A stretch of 64,000 nt of DNA from Histomonas meleagridis. Lineage: Eukaryota > Parabasalia > Tritrichomonadida > Dientamoebidae. Both the position numbers and the translations under genes were made by a program. The stretch covers positions 1,533,501 through 1,597,500 of the forward strand of contig WSYJ01000186.1 of assembly GCA_020186115.1 (NCBI GenBank). The letters run 5' to 3'. How positions within the stretch are numbered: the stretch's first letter is position 1; the number at the start of each line of letters is the position of its first letter. Below, in pieces: positions 41,186 through 52,300 of this stretch. A model generated the notes under the pieces. It had not been told where the DNA came from, made no database searches, and worked only from the letters and a program-made list of their open reading frames with translations.

Positions 41186-44100
41186 CTACATTAATAATTC
41201 TGATATAAATTCTAATCCATTTCTTATCGCAATATTAAGTGCTGTTTGAAAAAGATGAAATAAAATCCAATTAATATATTGAAACATCAATTATTCTAAA
41301 AATACATTAAATGTTATAAATATACATTTTCGATATATTGATCAATATCCTTATGATTAAGTAATAGTTTAACAATTTCAGTATAATTATTCATTGTAGC
41401 TATCATGAGTGGTGTTTGAATTAATATAAAGAATTGCCAAGTATTATTCTTAAACATTAATTAATAAAAATTGACTGATAATGAAGCAAATAAAAATCTG
41501 TTATATTGACATTAATTCTTTTGTCTTTAAGAAGTAATTCAACAATTTTAATATATCCATTTATAACTGATATAATAAGTGCTGTATATAATATTTATGA
41601 AAAATTCCATATATTTTTTTAAGACATAAAACTTTTTTGTGAAACATTTTAAATACTCATAAAATATCCTTGGCATTAACATCAATTCTTTCTTGTCTGA
41701 GCAACATTTTAACTATTTGTTTATTATTTTGTGATGATGCAATCGTAAGTGCAGTCGCAAATAAATGATATAATTACCACACATTTTTTTGAAATTTCGA
41801 ATTTTTTTATAAAAAATTAAATTAACTAAAAAAATATCTTTACAATTGATATCAATTCCTTTTTGTTCGATAAGAACTTCGGCTATTTTTATCCAATTTT
41901 TTGAAGATGCAATAGTAAGTGCAGTTCTAAAAATATTAAATAATTTCCAAATATTAGTTTAAATTACAAAATTATTTAGTAAAAAATTATAATAAATAAT
42001 TAAATGTCTTTATGATTGATATCAATTCCTTCTTGTTCGAGTAGTAATTTTACTGTTTCTGTTTGATTTTCAATGGATGCACAAATAAGTGCAGTTAAAA
42101 ATTCGAAAAATAATTTCCAAATTTTTTTTTAAAACATCAAATTTTGAATTTGAATGTTGAAAAATTCTTAAAAACGCTTTTAATATTTATATCAATTCCT
42201 TTTTGTTCAAGAAGTAATTTTACGATTTCTAAATGGTTATTTGCAGATGCGACCATAAGTGCAGTCCAAAATTAGAAATGTAATTTCCAAATGTAACTTT
42301 GAAATATAAAATTTTTGAAGGAAATATCAAATAATGAAAACTAAAATTTTGAGCATTTATTTCAATTCCTTTATGTTCAAGAAGTGATTTAACGATTTCT
42401 ATATGATTATTTCTAGAAGCAAGTATTAATATTGTCTGAAATGATTTGAATAATTTCCAAATAATATTTTGAGTTAAAAAATTATTTATATTTACTTCGA
42501 ACAAAATTAATAAGCCTGAGTTTTAGCATTGATATTAATCCCTTCAATATTAAGAAGTAATCGAACAATTTCTACATGTTTCTCTGCTTCAGCTAAAACT
42601 AATGCAGTTTCAAATAATTTTAATAATTTCCGAATATTATATTGTAATATAAAATTATTTATATGAATATTAAATAAAATTAAAAAATATTTTTTGCATT
42701 GATATCGATTCCTTTTTGTTTAAGAAGTAATTTAACAATTTCTAAGTGTCCACTGTATGATGCAAATATAAGTGGTGTATTAAATGTTTTGATAAATTCC
42801 CAAATATTATTTTAAAAATTCAAATTATTAAAACAGATTTCAAACAAAACAAGCAAATATTTTTTGCATTAATATTAATTCCTTTTTGTTTAAGAATGTT
42901 TATAACTTCATTAATCCAGCCATTAAAGCATGCATGCATTAAATCTGTTTCAAAATATCAAAATAAACATTAATGATAATATTCAAACATCTAATATTAA
43001 CAAATAATTCGAAAATATAGAATTTAAATATCTCTTTAATGTTTTTGATTTTTTCATCTTTAAGCAATGATAAAACAAATTCGTTCATTTGATCTTGAAT
43101 TGATTCTATCGAAGGTTTATTAAAAGCAAAAAATCAAATATCTTGGTCATGTTTTTTATCGATGTTTAATAGTTTTAAAACAAAATCTATTTGCTTTTGT
43201 GATTTCATTGATGCTAATTTAAATTATTTGATAGAACTTCAAATATAAAAAGTAATCTTTAAAAAAAATATAAGTTAACATTATCATTATGATAAAAATT
43301 TATTTCAAGTAATAATTTAATTGTTTCTTTGATATTACTCATAGATATCCTATTAAATAATTCATCAAATAAAAATTTGTAAAGTAAACACCTTCATCAT
43401 TTATGTTATAGTTTTCATTTCCAAGTAATTTTTGAAATACTTCATTAAATCCATTCATAGCTAAAAATATAAAAACTGTCTCAAACAAATCAAAGAAACT
43501 TTGAATGATGTATTGAAATATAAATTTAATAAAAAGAATTTCATTATCATCAAGATCGATTTCATCTCGTTCAATGTATGATTCAGTACCACTAAAAAAT
43601 CCATTCAAAAAAGCTGCTGTAAGTTGTGTTTTAAATTATTTATATAAATTTCAAATATTACTTTGAGATAATGAATTATATATTAAAACAATTTAAAAAA
43701 GAAATAAATTTTTTCTTCGGTCTTATAATTTCTTCTTTTATCAAACAAAATTTTTTCAATATCTTTATGATAAAATAATGATGCTCTGGCTGCTGCTGTG
43801 CAAAATAAATTTAATAATCACCAAAAAATAAATTAAAATCCATTATTATTATTGTAAATTTTATATTAAACATAAAAACATCTTTAACATTAATATCAAT
43901 TTCTTCCTTTTTTAGAAGTAAATTCACTATTTCCCTTATACCTCTTGAAGATGCAACTATAAGAGCTGTTTGAAATAAGCGATGTAAATATTAAATTTTA
44001 TATTGGAATATTATATTATTAAAATGAGTAATAAAAGCGCAATTAAAACATCCACAGCATTTATATCAATTCGGTCTTGTTTAAGAAGTAGCTCCACAAT

Positions 44101-44893
44101 TTCGATATACCGGTTTTCAGTTGCACAAATAAGTGCAGTTTGAAATAATTTATCTAATTTCCAAGATTTAAATAGAAATATTTAATTATAACAATAAACA
44201 ATGAATTAAATATTTAGATGTTTTTCGCGTTAATATCAATATTTTTATGTTTAAGAAGTAATTCTACAATATCTATATATCCATTAGAAGATGCAATAAT
44301 TAATGGTGTACAAAATTAACAAAATAATCTTGAAATCTTATTTTGAAATAAAAAATCGTATTAGTATACTTTCTACAAAATTATCAAAAATTATCTTTAA
44401 TGTTAACACTAATATTTTCGTTTTCAATAAGCAGTTTAACAATTTCATTAAAACCTTTAACTATTGCATAAAACAATGCACTATTACCAAATAATTAGTG
44501 AAAATTTCCTATTTTGAATTATAACAAAAATTTAGAAGAAACTTTAAAAAAAATAAATTTATATCTCTGAAATTAACATCTATAGTTTTTGTTTCAAGAA
44601 GTAATTGTGCAATCTTGATGTGATTTTTCATACATGCCCATATAAGTGGTGTTCTACAATGTATATAAAAATTCTAAATTTAGAAATGAAAAATAAAATT
44701 TCAAAGCAAAACATTACACAAAACATATAAAAATCATAAAAATTTACATTAATTTTGTTGTATCTAAGAAGTAACTGAACGACATCTATCAAATTATTCT
44801 TTACTGCATAAATAAGAGGTATTCTAAATTAGAAAATTAAATTCCATTTAGTATAAATAAACTTTAAATCATATAAAATATCATTAAATAATG
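41186..44893 (-). repeat. ankyrin module array A, right copy (about 20 modules)
   Basis: The longest array here. Single ankyrin repeats alternate with AT-rich spacers at a period of about 160-181 bp (for example module starts near 42430, 42261, 42095, 41935, 41754, 41583, 41415 and 41247). Spacers commonly contain an ATATTTGGAAATT-like core 15-25 nt before the Thr codon of the next module. A few modules (near 43020-43800) are degenerate. The array ends with a TAG at 41186. It follows the intact DUF3447 ORF at 44894-46123 and is presumably the rest of that gene or its cassette store. Confidence 0.75.
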
Positions 44894-46123
44894 TCAACAA
44901 ATATCTTCAATATTAACAAATATATCACTTTTTTCAAGTATATATGTAATTAGTTCAATGTTATTTGAAATAACTGAATATATTAAAATATAATCTGGAA
45001 TTTTACTTTCTCTAAGAAATTGATCGATAAGAATCATATTTCCGATTTTTGCTGTTTTATATATAATATTATCATCAATTTCCATTTTATTTTTCTTTAA
45101 ATAAGAAAAAATTTGATAATTACTACATTTAATACATTTCTTTGCAAGTTTAGAGATATCTTTGATTTCATTAATTTTGTTTTCATAAAAATATTTAAAA
45201 ATTTCATTTCGATGAAACATAATTGCTGTTTCATATGCATCTTCAAATGATGACTGATTTTGTTCGCATAAATGTATAATTTCAAGATTCCCACCTGCAA
45301 TTGCATATTTAAATGTATTTTCTAATTTTGCATGATTTGAATATAAAAATCGAAAACATTTAACTGCAGAAAAAAATGCTGCATAATCAATTAATGAAAC
45401 ATTTTCCTGATTAATAAATGTGATTTTTTCATATATGGATGGCTTAATCTTTTGATCATAATCAAAACATGTTTGTTTTAAAATTTTTTGTAATGTTTCA
45501 ATATCATCATTACGAATAGAAATCGCAATGTTTGATTGATTTATTCCTTGGCAAATTAATTCGGTATGTCTTTTATATTTTATTTGATTATTAAAAGGAT
45601 TATCATAATTTTTAAAGGTATTCTGAATTTCTTTTAAAAAATTATGTATTGTGTGCTTGTTATATTTGCCATAAGGTTTCATCAGAAGCTTTTCAAACTC
45701 TGAAGGACTAACATAATGTATTAAATATAAATTGCGTTTATGTATAGCAATATTTGGTGAAACTATATTATTTTCAATTAGCATTTCAAGAAGAAAATTC
45801 GATTCTTGTGATTGTTTATTATAAAGAATTTGTGAAAATATTGGAATTAAGCTCTTAATTTTATATGTTTCTTGTTCTTTTCTATCAAGTTCTGTTAAAA
45901 AAGTAAAATATACATAGAAATCTTCCATCCTTGAAACAAATGCTGAATATACTAAATGAGAAACTAAACAATTAAATGAATAGGGATGTTTTTCATCAAA
46001 TTTATTAAATACAATTTGAATTATTTCTTCATAATTATCCCAATTCAAACTTAATATCTTCTTTTGTATTTTGTCGTGCCATTTAATAATTTCTTGTTTT
46101 TTCCTTTCTTCATCAATATTCAT
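44894..46123 (-). CDS. DUF3447-type ankyrin protein, intact N-terminal ORF
   Basis: 409 codons from the ATG at 46123, preceded by a GTGCACTTTA initiator-like element. The family layout is complete. A helical N-terminus (KILSLNWDNYEEIIQIVFNK) leads to a long helical region, then the core NVSLIDYAAFFSAVKCFRFL, AIAGGNLEIIHLCEQN and ETAIMFHRNEIFKYF, and degenerate ankyrin-like helices to the end, IFVNIEDIC, directly before the first spacer of array A. It is the parental form of the truncated left copy. The likely role is a protein-binding scaffold; function unknown. Confidence 0.75.
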   Translation of the reverse strand: MNIDEERKKQEIIKWHDKIQKKILSLNWDNYEEIIQIVFNKFDEKHPYSFNCLVSHLVYSAFVSRMEDFYVYFTFLTELDRKEQETYKIKSLIPIFSQILYNKQSQESNFLLEMLIENNIVSPNIAIHKRNLYLIHYVSPSEFEKLLMKPYGKYNKHTIHNFLKEIQNTFKNYDNPFNNQIKYKRHTELICQGINQSNIAISIRNDDIETLQKILKQTCFDYDQKIKPSIYEKITFINQENVSLIDYAAFFSAVKCFRFLYSNHAKLENTFKYAIAGGNLEIIHLCEQNQSSFEDAYETAIMFHRNEIFKYFYENKINEIKDISKLAKKCIKCSNYQIFSYLKKNKMEIDDNIIYKTAKIGNMILIDQFLRESKIPDYILIYSVISNNIELITYILEKSDIFVNIEDIC

Positions 46124-46438
46124 GTACTAGATTAATTCTTTTAAAAGCCTTAAAGTGCACTTTTATATGAACATTCGTTAGCAGCTTTTTGAATTGTTTA
46201 TTTTAAATTGACAGTTTTTAAATGTTTGAGGATGGAACCATTTAAATTGAGTAAAAATATATCACTTCGTAAGAAGGTAACTTTAATTTTCAATGCTATC
46301 CATCATTATTAAATTAATAAAAATTTCTTAATTATTCAACACATTCGCATATTTATGCAATTTCATAACTTTATTAATCTTAATAAAAGTTTTAATAGAA
46401 AATTAGTTCACAATTTCAAAATATGTTTTAATTCGTTT
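46124..46438. other. intergenic region with right-arm outer end nearby
   Basis: The duplication ends at 45880, inside the preceding gene. This AT-rich stretch is unique, and no gene is seen. Confidence 0.4.
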
Positions 46439-48187
46439 TTACTTCTTAGGACGTGCTTTGAATGTAGTATGAAGAATCTTCTCAACATCTGGTGTAATGA
46501 GTTTCTTTGCAGGTGAATCAAAAGCAGATTGTATTTTAGCCATTTCCTTCATCTTGTAAATAGCGTTAATTCTATTTTTCATTGTTTGTTCATTTTCTGG
46601 ATATGGGCTACCACCTCCACAAACGCAACCACCAGGGCAAGCAGTTACTTCGACGTATTTAATGCCAGCCACTTCAGGGTCCTTCTTTTCGATTCTTTCC
46701 ATTAAGTTTTGAGCTTCATGTAATTGATCAACTGCTGCAAACTTAAACGGTTTACCATTGATATCAATTTGGGCCACCCTAACCGTCTTGTAACCTCTAA
46801 TGTTATTGAAATCGACTTTTTCAAGTTTCTTTCCTGTCACTTTTTGATAAGTTGCCTTGGCAACAGATTCTGCCAAACCGCCAGATGCGTAAACTAAAGC
46901 CGCATCACCAGTGCTCTGACCAATTAAGCTATCAAATTTCGAGTCCTTTAATTTTATGATGGAAATTCCGGCTGTCTTTAACATTTGAACCAATTCTCGT
47001 GTAGTTAAGGCTACGTCAGTATCCTTGAGACCATTTGTAACGAAATTGTCACGTTCAATTTCGTCTTTCTTTGCAGTGCATGAACCAATATATACTGTGT
47101 ATATTTGTTCATTAGCACGTGGTAACTCTTTGGGCTTAGTTTTATTGTTCTTTAATAAGCCTGAAAGCATTGTAATAGTGGAACGAGAGTTACTAAGTTG
47201 CTTCATCATATTACCTTTGCTTTGCTCAATGAAATTAACAAATGCAGGACAATTTGATGAGTATAATGGGAACTTAGCTTTAGGATCTTGAAGTTTTTTG
47301 GCTAATTGTTCGGCTTCAAGATTGATTAAGATATCGTTACCAATTGAACCATCAAATACATACTTAAAGCCAAGCTGATGGAGTGCGGTGATGACTTTAC
47401 CAGCAGATAATGTTCCAGCAGGATAACCAAATGCTTCAGATATATCAACGAAAACTGATGGGTCGATTGTACAGACTGTATCACGTTGTGATGGCTTACG
47501 AAGTTCAGATAATACTTCGCGGGCTTGACTTTTTTCGGTCATTGCGCCACATGGACAATATAATGTGCATTGGCCACATTTGACACAGGTACTCTTTTCT
47601 AATGTGACTCCTGATGTAGGTTGAACCAACATACGATCTCCACGGTTGGCGAAATGAATGGATTTTTGGCCAACTATTGATTCACATGCTCGAACACAGC
47701 GTCCGCATAAAACGCACTTGGCTGGATCGAATTGTATGCTATGTGTGGATGAATCTACGGCTTCGGGAGCAGGTTTATGACGTTCTTTTTCATGAACATT
47801 AAATTCATAGATGATATCACGGAAGGTACATCGATTATTTGCAATGCAAGAGGTACATCGCTCATCATGAGATGCAAGGAGCATCTCAAGATTGGCACTA
47901 ACAGCTTCTTGAACTTTGGTTGATTTTGTATTAACAGTAAGACCATCATAAATAGGGGTTACGCAAGCTGGCGCAAGCCATGAGTTATTGCACTCAACGA
48001 GGCAAACACGACATGAGGCGCGTTGGGGAAGATTTGGATGATGGCAAAGTCGTGGAATTTTGATGTTGTTGCGGTCGCAAAGTTCTAAGATCGTTTCGCC
48101 TTTCTTAGCTTCTAACTTGCGTCCATTGACCGTCACGATGACGTTACGGAGGGAAAATGATGAAGAAGGGCTCAGGCTGGTGAGCAT
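46439..48187 (-). CDS. [FeFe]-hydrogenase-like protein, hydrogenosomal, atypical active site
   Basis: 582 residues. The N-terminal 14 or so (MLTSLSPSSSFSLRN) fit a hydrogenosomal presequence. Domains are a 2Fe-2S region with Cys48, 59, 62 and 75; a His-Cys3 cluster with His107, Cys111, 114 and 120; two 4Fe-4S clusters, Cys158/161/164/168 and Cys201/204/207/211; then the H-cluster domain with ligands Cys313, 370, 517 and 521. The L1 motif is SSNCPAF instead of TSCCPxW, so the proton-shuttle Cys is Asn312. L2 is GSCTAKK instead of MPCTAKK. L3, TACPGGCVCGGG, is normal. A proton-channel Glu also seems replaced. Electron-transfer parts are complete, but efficient hydrogen formation is doubtful; a regulatory or other redox role is possible. 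Confidence 0.9.
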   Translation of the reverse strand: MLTSLSPSSSFSLRNVIVTVNGRKLEAKKGETILELCDRNNIKIPRLCHHPNLPQRASCRVCLVECNNSWLAPACVTPIYDGLTVNTKSTKVQEAVSANLEMLLASHDERCTSCIANNRCTFRDIIYEFNVHEKERHKPAPEAVDSSTHSIQFDPAKCVLCGRCVRACESIVGQKSIHFANRGDRMLVQPTSGVTLEKSTCVKCGQCTLYCPCGAMTEKSQAREVLSELRKPSQRDTVCTIDPSVFVDISEAFGYPAGTLSAGKVITALHQLGFKYVFDGSIGNDILINLEAEQLAKKLQDPKAKFPLYSSNCPAFVNFIEQSKGNMMKQLSNSRSTITMLSGLLKNNKTKPKELPRANEQIYTVYIGSCTAKKDEIERDNFVTNGLKDTDVALTTRELVQMLKTAGISIIKLKDSKFDSLIGQSTGDAALVYASGGLAESVAKATYQKVTGKKLEKVDFNNIRGYKTVRVAQIDINGKPFKFAAVDQLHEAQNLMERIEKKDPEVAGIKYVEVTACPGGCVCGGGSPYPENEQTMKNRINAIYKMKEMAKIQSAFDSPAKKLITPDVEKILHTTFKARPKK

Positions 48188-48710
48188 TGGAATGTGGCTT
48201 ATCGAACCCTTCTCAAAAAGTTAATAAAACGGTTTCTTGAATCTTATCATTATTAACGGCTGCTTTGCTATGAATTATTGAATAGTTTATTTTTTGATTT
48301 ATCAACTGCCATATCAAACCTATGAAAATTAAATTAAAAAATATTCAGGTTAAAAAATTGAAATCTAAAAAATACCTGTTACTGGATGGAAATCTATTTT
48401 TCAATCAATGAAAATCTGATTCACTAAAAAACTTGTTTGTTATCTTCCACTTACTCTTTTATTAAATACTTTATTGATCGGTACTATGACGATCAATAAA
48501 GTATACATTAGGTTGTTACTAAATGAAAAAGTGGGAAAAATGCCATCGTGGAATCATGTTCTTGGCAACATGTCACATTTGTCGATTGTATAATTTTTAA
48601 TTCACTTTGCAACGGTTGTAGAAAATTTTTGTGACGGTTGAATTGAATTCAGAACATCTCTCATTTTGAATTTTAATAGTTTACATATTCTTCTGACTTC
48701 ATTTTCATAT
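48188..48710. promoter_or_regulatory. divergent promoter region with Myb-type sites and a perfect hairpin
   Basis: Between the hydrogenase and the small gene at 48711. AAACGGTTT lies at 48227-48235, 40 bp upstream of the hydrogenase ATG, and AACGGTT at 48611-48617. A perfect 14-bp inverted repeat with a 9-nt loop is at 48467-48503. An initiator-like TCATTT is at 48699-48704. No ORF of note. Confidence 0.45.
48467..48503. repeat. perfect 14-bp inverted repeat, 9-nt loop
   Basis: TACTTTATTGATCG, loop GTACTATGA, then CGATCAATAAAGTA. It lies in a divergent intergenic region and could be a dimeric operator or an RNA hairpin. It is too AT-rich and isolated to decide. Confidence 0.6.
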
Positions 48711-49040
48711 ATGGGTCGGAGAAAAAGCAACACTAAAACTTTAATAGGCTTTAGGATAAATATCTCGGGAATGAATTCTATGTATATTCCTCTTCATAAT
48801 GAAAAAATAAGTAAAAAAGATTTAATAAGACTTGAATCGATAATTCCACCTCTTCAGAAATTGATTGATATGCACCAACCTCCGGATATTAATTTTATCC
48901 CTCCTCCACCAAGTAATCCTAATGATGCTCCTATAAATGATCATGATGAATTTGATCCCTTTTTCGATATCTTCCCTGAAGAAACATCTGAAGGTTCAGG
49001 ATTTCTTGATGGAGCATTTGAATATGATTTTGATTTCTAA
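48711..49040 (+). CDS. small protein with basic N-terminus, Pro-rich middle and acidic tail
   Basis: 109 residues from the ATG at 48711. A TTG-initiated extension to 48666 is rejected because TCATTT at 48699 provides a 10-nt leader. It begins MGRRKSNTKTLIGFRINIS, has a PPPPSNPNDAP linker at about 70-80, and ends in Asp/Glu/Phe-rich FFDIFPEETSEGSGFLDGAF-type sequence, reminiscent of acidic activation or interaction tails. Family unknown. Confidence 0.55.
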   Translation: MGRRKSNTKTLIGFRINISGMNSMYIPLHNEKISKKDLIRLESIIPPLQKLIDMHQPPDINFIPPPPSNPNDAPINDHDEFDPFFDIFPEETSEGSGFLDGAFEYDFDF

Positions 49041-49343
49041 TGTATTTTTAATATATAATAAGTCTCAATAAAAGCTGGTATCTTCTCTAATTTTAAGTAT
49101 TGCTAATATGTATTTATTTTGAACAAAATATTTTGAAATATATTTGCATTTTTAAATAATCCTATATTCAAAAAAATGAAAGGAGATAATTCGCTTTACC
49201 TAAATTTGCCCATAAAATCAAAGGTAAATATCAAAAGTGGGCATAAATAAAACCGCTTTTTTCATTATAATGAGATCTCTTTCTATAGAAAATAATTACA
49301 AAAAAAATTTGATCATGTTAAAATAATATAATTTATTAATAAG
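49041..49343. other. convergent intergenic region
   Basis: 3' flank of two convergent genes, AT-rich; no feature recognised. Confidence 0.35.
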
Positions 49344-52300
49344 TTAAGTTAGTTGAGATTCTACTAAATCTCCTTCAGGTGTACCCCAAATAATATGAGG
49401 TAGTACTGGATGAAATGAGCATACATTACTCATTTTTATATCCTTTAAGTTATGTATCACTTTACCATTTCTATCTATAATCACTGGCGACAAATTTTTC
49501 GGTGCCAAAGTCATGAAAGGTGACAATGGATGTGCATCGAAATCGACCAACGTAGATTTTGTTTCGAATTCCACAACAGGAAAATCATTATTCGTATCCC
49601 ATTTTATACAAGCGCCAGCCTTCGTTCCAGCGAAAAATGTTGCATTATTATCCACACAACCCACGATTTTTATTATTTTATCATTAGCTCTTGGTGCTGC
49701 AACATTTTGTGGTGATTTCATTCTAAGGTCCATCATTACGATTAAACCATTAGAGAAACCAGCGACGCAAGAATTCGAAGAAATCGGGTTCATAGCTATA
49801 GCAGATACTGATTCCTTTGCGCCAGTATTATATTCACCAATAAGTTTTTGATATTCGATATCCCAAAGACATATATTCCCAGATATACCTCTTGAAGATA
49901 CGAATTGTTTTTTATTTTTTATTAATGACAAAACGACGGGGAAATTTATCGAATTCCCAGAGAAATCCGAATAAAACGAAATCTTCGAATGTTTATTTTG
50001 TGGGTTCCAAATATTTATATAACCATTTTCAGTGCCAATAAAAACTAAAGGTTTATAATCCCAATCACTTACAGCTAATGAAGTAATTTTTGAGTTAATA
50101 AATATTTTTGTCGAATTCATAAACTCATCAATATAATAAACATTATTTTTTGTTGTTGATACTGAAATAGATAAAGTTTTAGGATAATATGTTAAATGAT
50201 TTGGTTCTTCTGTAGAATCGAATTTATATTTATTTGTGATAACTAATTTAGTTGTAGGTACATTTGATATAGAAGGAAATGGTAATGATACTGGTGATGT
50301 AGTTGGCTTTGAATCTTCTTTTAATTCCCATTGACATGAATTAACTAATTGATATATCGATATATTAAAAACTGCATTTCCACCTTTTTCATTATAATTA
50401 AATGTGTTTAATATTTGTTCGGATATGTTTCGTATTGTTAAATGTGGATCATTCTTTAAGATATTTAAATATTCGATTGATAATTTTATGCTTTTCTTTA
50501 ACGAGTCTTCACTTTGACATAATAAATCAGCTAATTTCGAAAGTTGATTAAAATCTTTTGAACATTCTTCATAACAAAAGCCTTCGATTTTAAAATAACT
50601 ATTTAATATTTCTTTTATTGTTCGATTTTGGAATTCGATTTCTGATAAATATTGTTTAGCTTCAAGTTGATAATTTGATAAAAAATTCCCTAAAAATATA
50701 ATATAATTAAAACGTACTAAATAAGAAGAATCGAAAATGCTTAAAATTAATAAACAAAACAATTGAATGTTTGCTAATTTCTCTGTTGGTTGAATGAAAA
50801 ATGATAAAATTGATAATGCCGCAGATCGAATTTCATAAGAATTATGTAAACAAAATGAAGCGATTTGTATATGTAATCCATTATCATATATAACTTTGGA
50901 ATTAATACCATACATGTCACAAATTTTATATATTAAAATTAATATCCAAAGTGTAAATAATGAATCGGAATCATTTAATAAGTTTTTAAGATTTATTATA
51001 AATTGTTTCGATGTAAATAAATATCGTAATGAATCATTACATGATATGACATATGAAAGAATCGCACAAATCATTGATCGTGTTAAAGTTGGAATATTCG
51101 AATCGAAAATTAATTCTTTAAATGATTTAATATCATTACTAGAAACAATTTCATATATTAATTTCGGATCTGTTTGTAATAAAGCTATACATAAATAACA
51201 AAGTGAATGTTTTGAAAATTTTGTGTTTTGATTATTTTTTATTAATATCGAAAACAATTTCGAAAAAATCGTTGTCTTTGTTAATTTATCTCTCGACTTT
51301 TGTGATAGAGAAGCATATTTAGCTAATAATTCGAATGAAACTTTTGATAATTTTGAATCTTCTGGAATATGAAACAATAAAGTAATTAATGTAATTGGAA
51401 TATCTTTTTTACAATCATTTTTCAAATAAACTTTTACTGAGTTAATAGTTTGATCGAACAAATTTGTTATAAATCCAAATGAATCGATTGTAACTTTAGT
51501 GACGACATAATCGACAATAGTTTTCCAATGTCCCCATAAAGGATGTGTAGACATATCAGGTAATTCTGGATATGACATTGGATGTACTTGATAATTCCTT
51601 AATAAAAATTGTGCTAGTAAAAATTGTCTAAAAAGATGTGATATAAAATTATTATTTCGGAAGTATTTACGATATTCTTCTTTATGTAATACATCGGAAG
51701 CAATTGAGTCAATTATAGCTTGTAATATTTCATTAAGTTCTTTAATGTTTATTATATCAATGAATTTATTCATTGGGAATTTGTCATCAACTATCGATGT
51801 TCGATAATATTGAATGACATGACAAACAACAGCAAGTTTTACGGGTGTGAAAATACATGAAGTTAAGAAGTCTCGTGGTAAATGTGGATCTTCTGGAATT
51901 GTTTCTTTAATATTAGTTGTACATAAACAATAATAATCATTCCAATCAATTTGTTTGATTGTCGACTTTTGGAATGTTGAAATACTTGGAATAGGATGTT
52001 GACTATTAGCCGCAACTTGTATCGCATGTAATGCAGCACCTGCATTTGAACAATCAAAGATAAAAAACGATGGAGTTTTAATGGAATCAAATAATTTTCG
52101 TATGGAATAATTCATAAATATCCCGCTATTACGATCAACACATGGAATAGAACTAGGATCATGTTGTGGAAAACCATAACCAATGTAATGGAATAAAACT
52201 CGACCACTTGATACATCACTACGTAATGTTGATAAATGATTAATGGTATCTACGTTTGGATTAATTTGATGAAAAAAACGTAGATCTGTGGATAACGTGG

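Larger units (their letters stand above)
4898..45880. repeat. imperfect 41-kb inverted duplication
   Basis: Left arm 4898-24097 is the reverse complement of right arm 26110-45880, around a 2.0-kb unique centre (24098-26109). The arms have two homologous blocks. The outer block is 4898-8642 versus 40138-45880; the inner block is about 13655-24097 versus 26110-36561 (10.4 kb each). Between them lie non-homologous fillings of 5.0 kb (left) and 3.6 kb (right). The inner blocks appear almost identical by eye apart from homopolymer indels. The left outer block is 2.0 kb shorter because ankyrin modules are missing. The left edge cuts a DUF3447 gene that is whole at the right edge. Confidence 0.93.

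Noticed and set aside
41186-44893. Regularly spaced repeats suggesting a CRISPR array
   Set aside because: Repeats are degenerate ankyrin-coding modules of about 90 bp in a eukaryote; spacers resemble each other and no cas genes are present.
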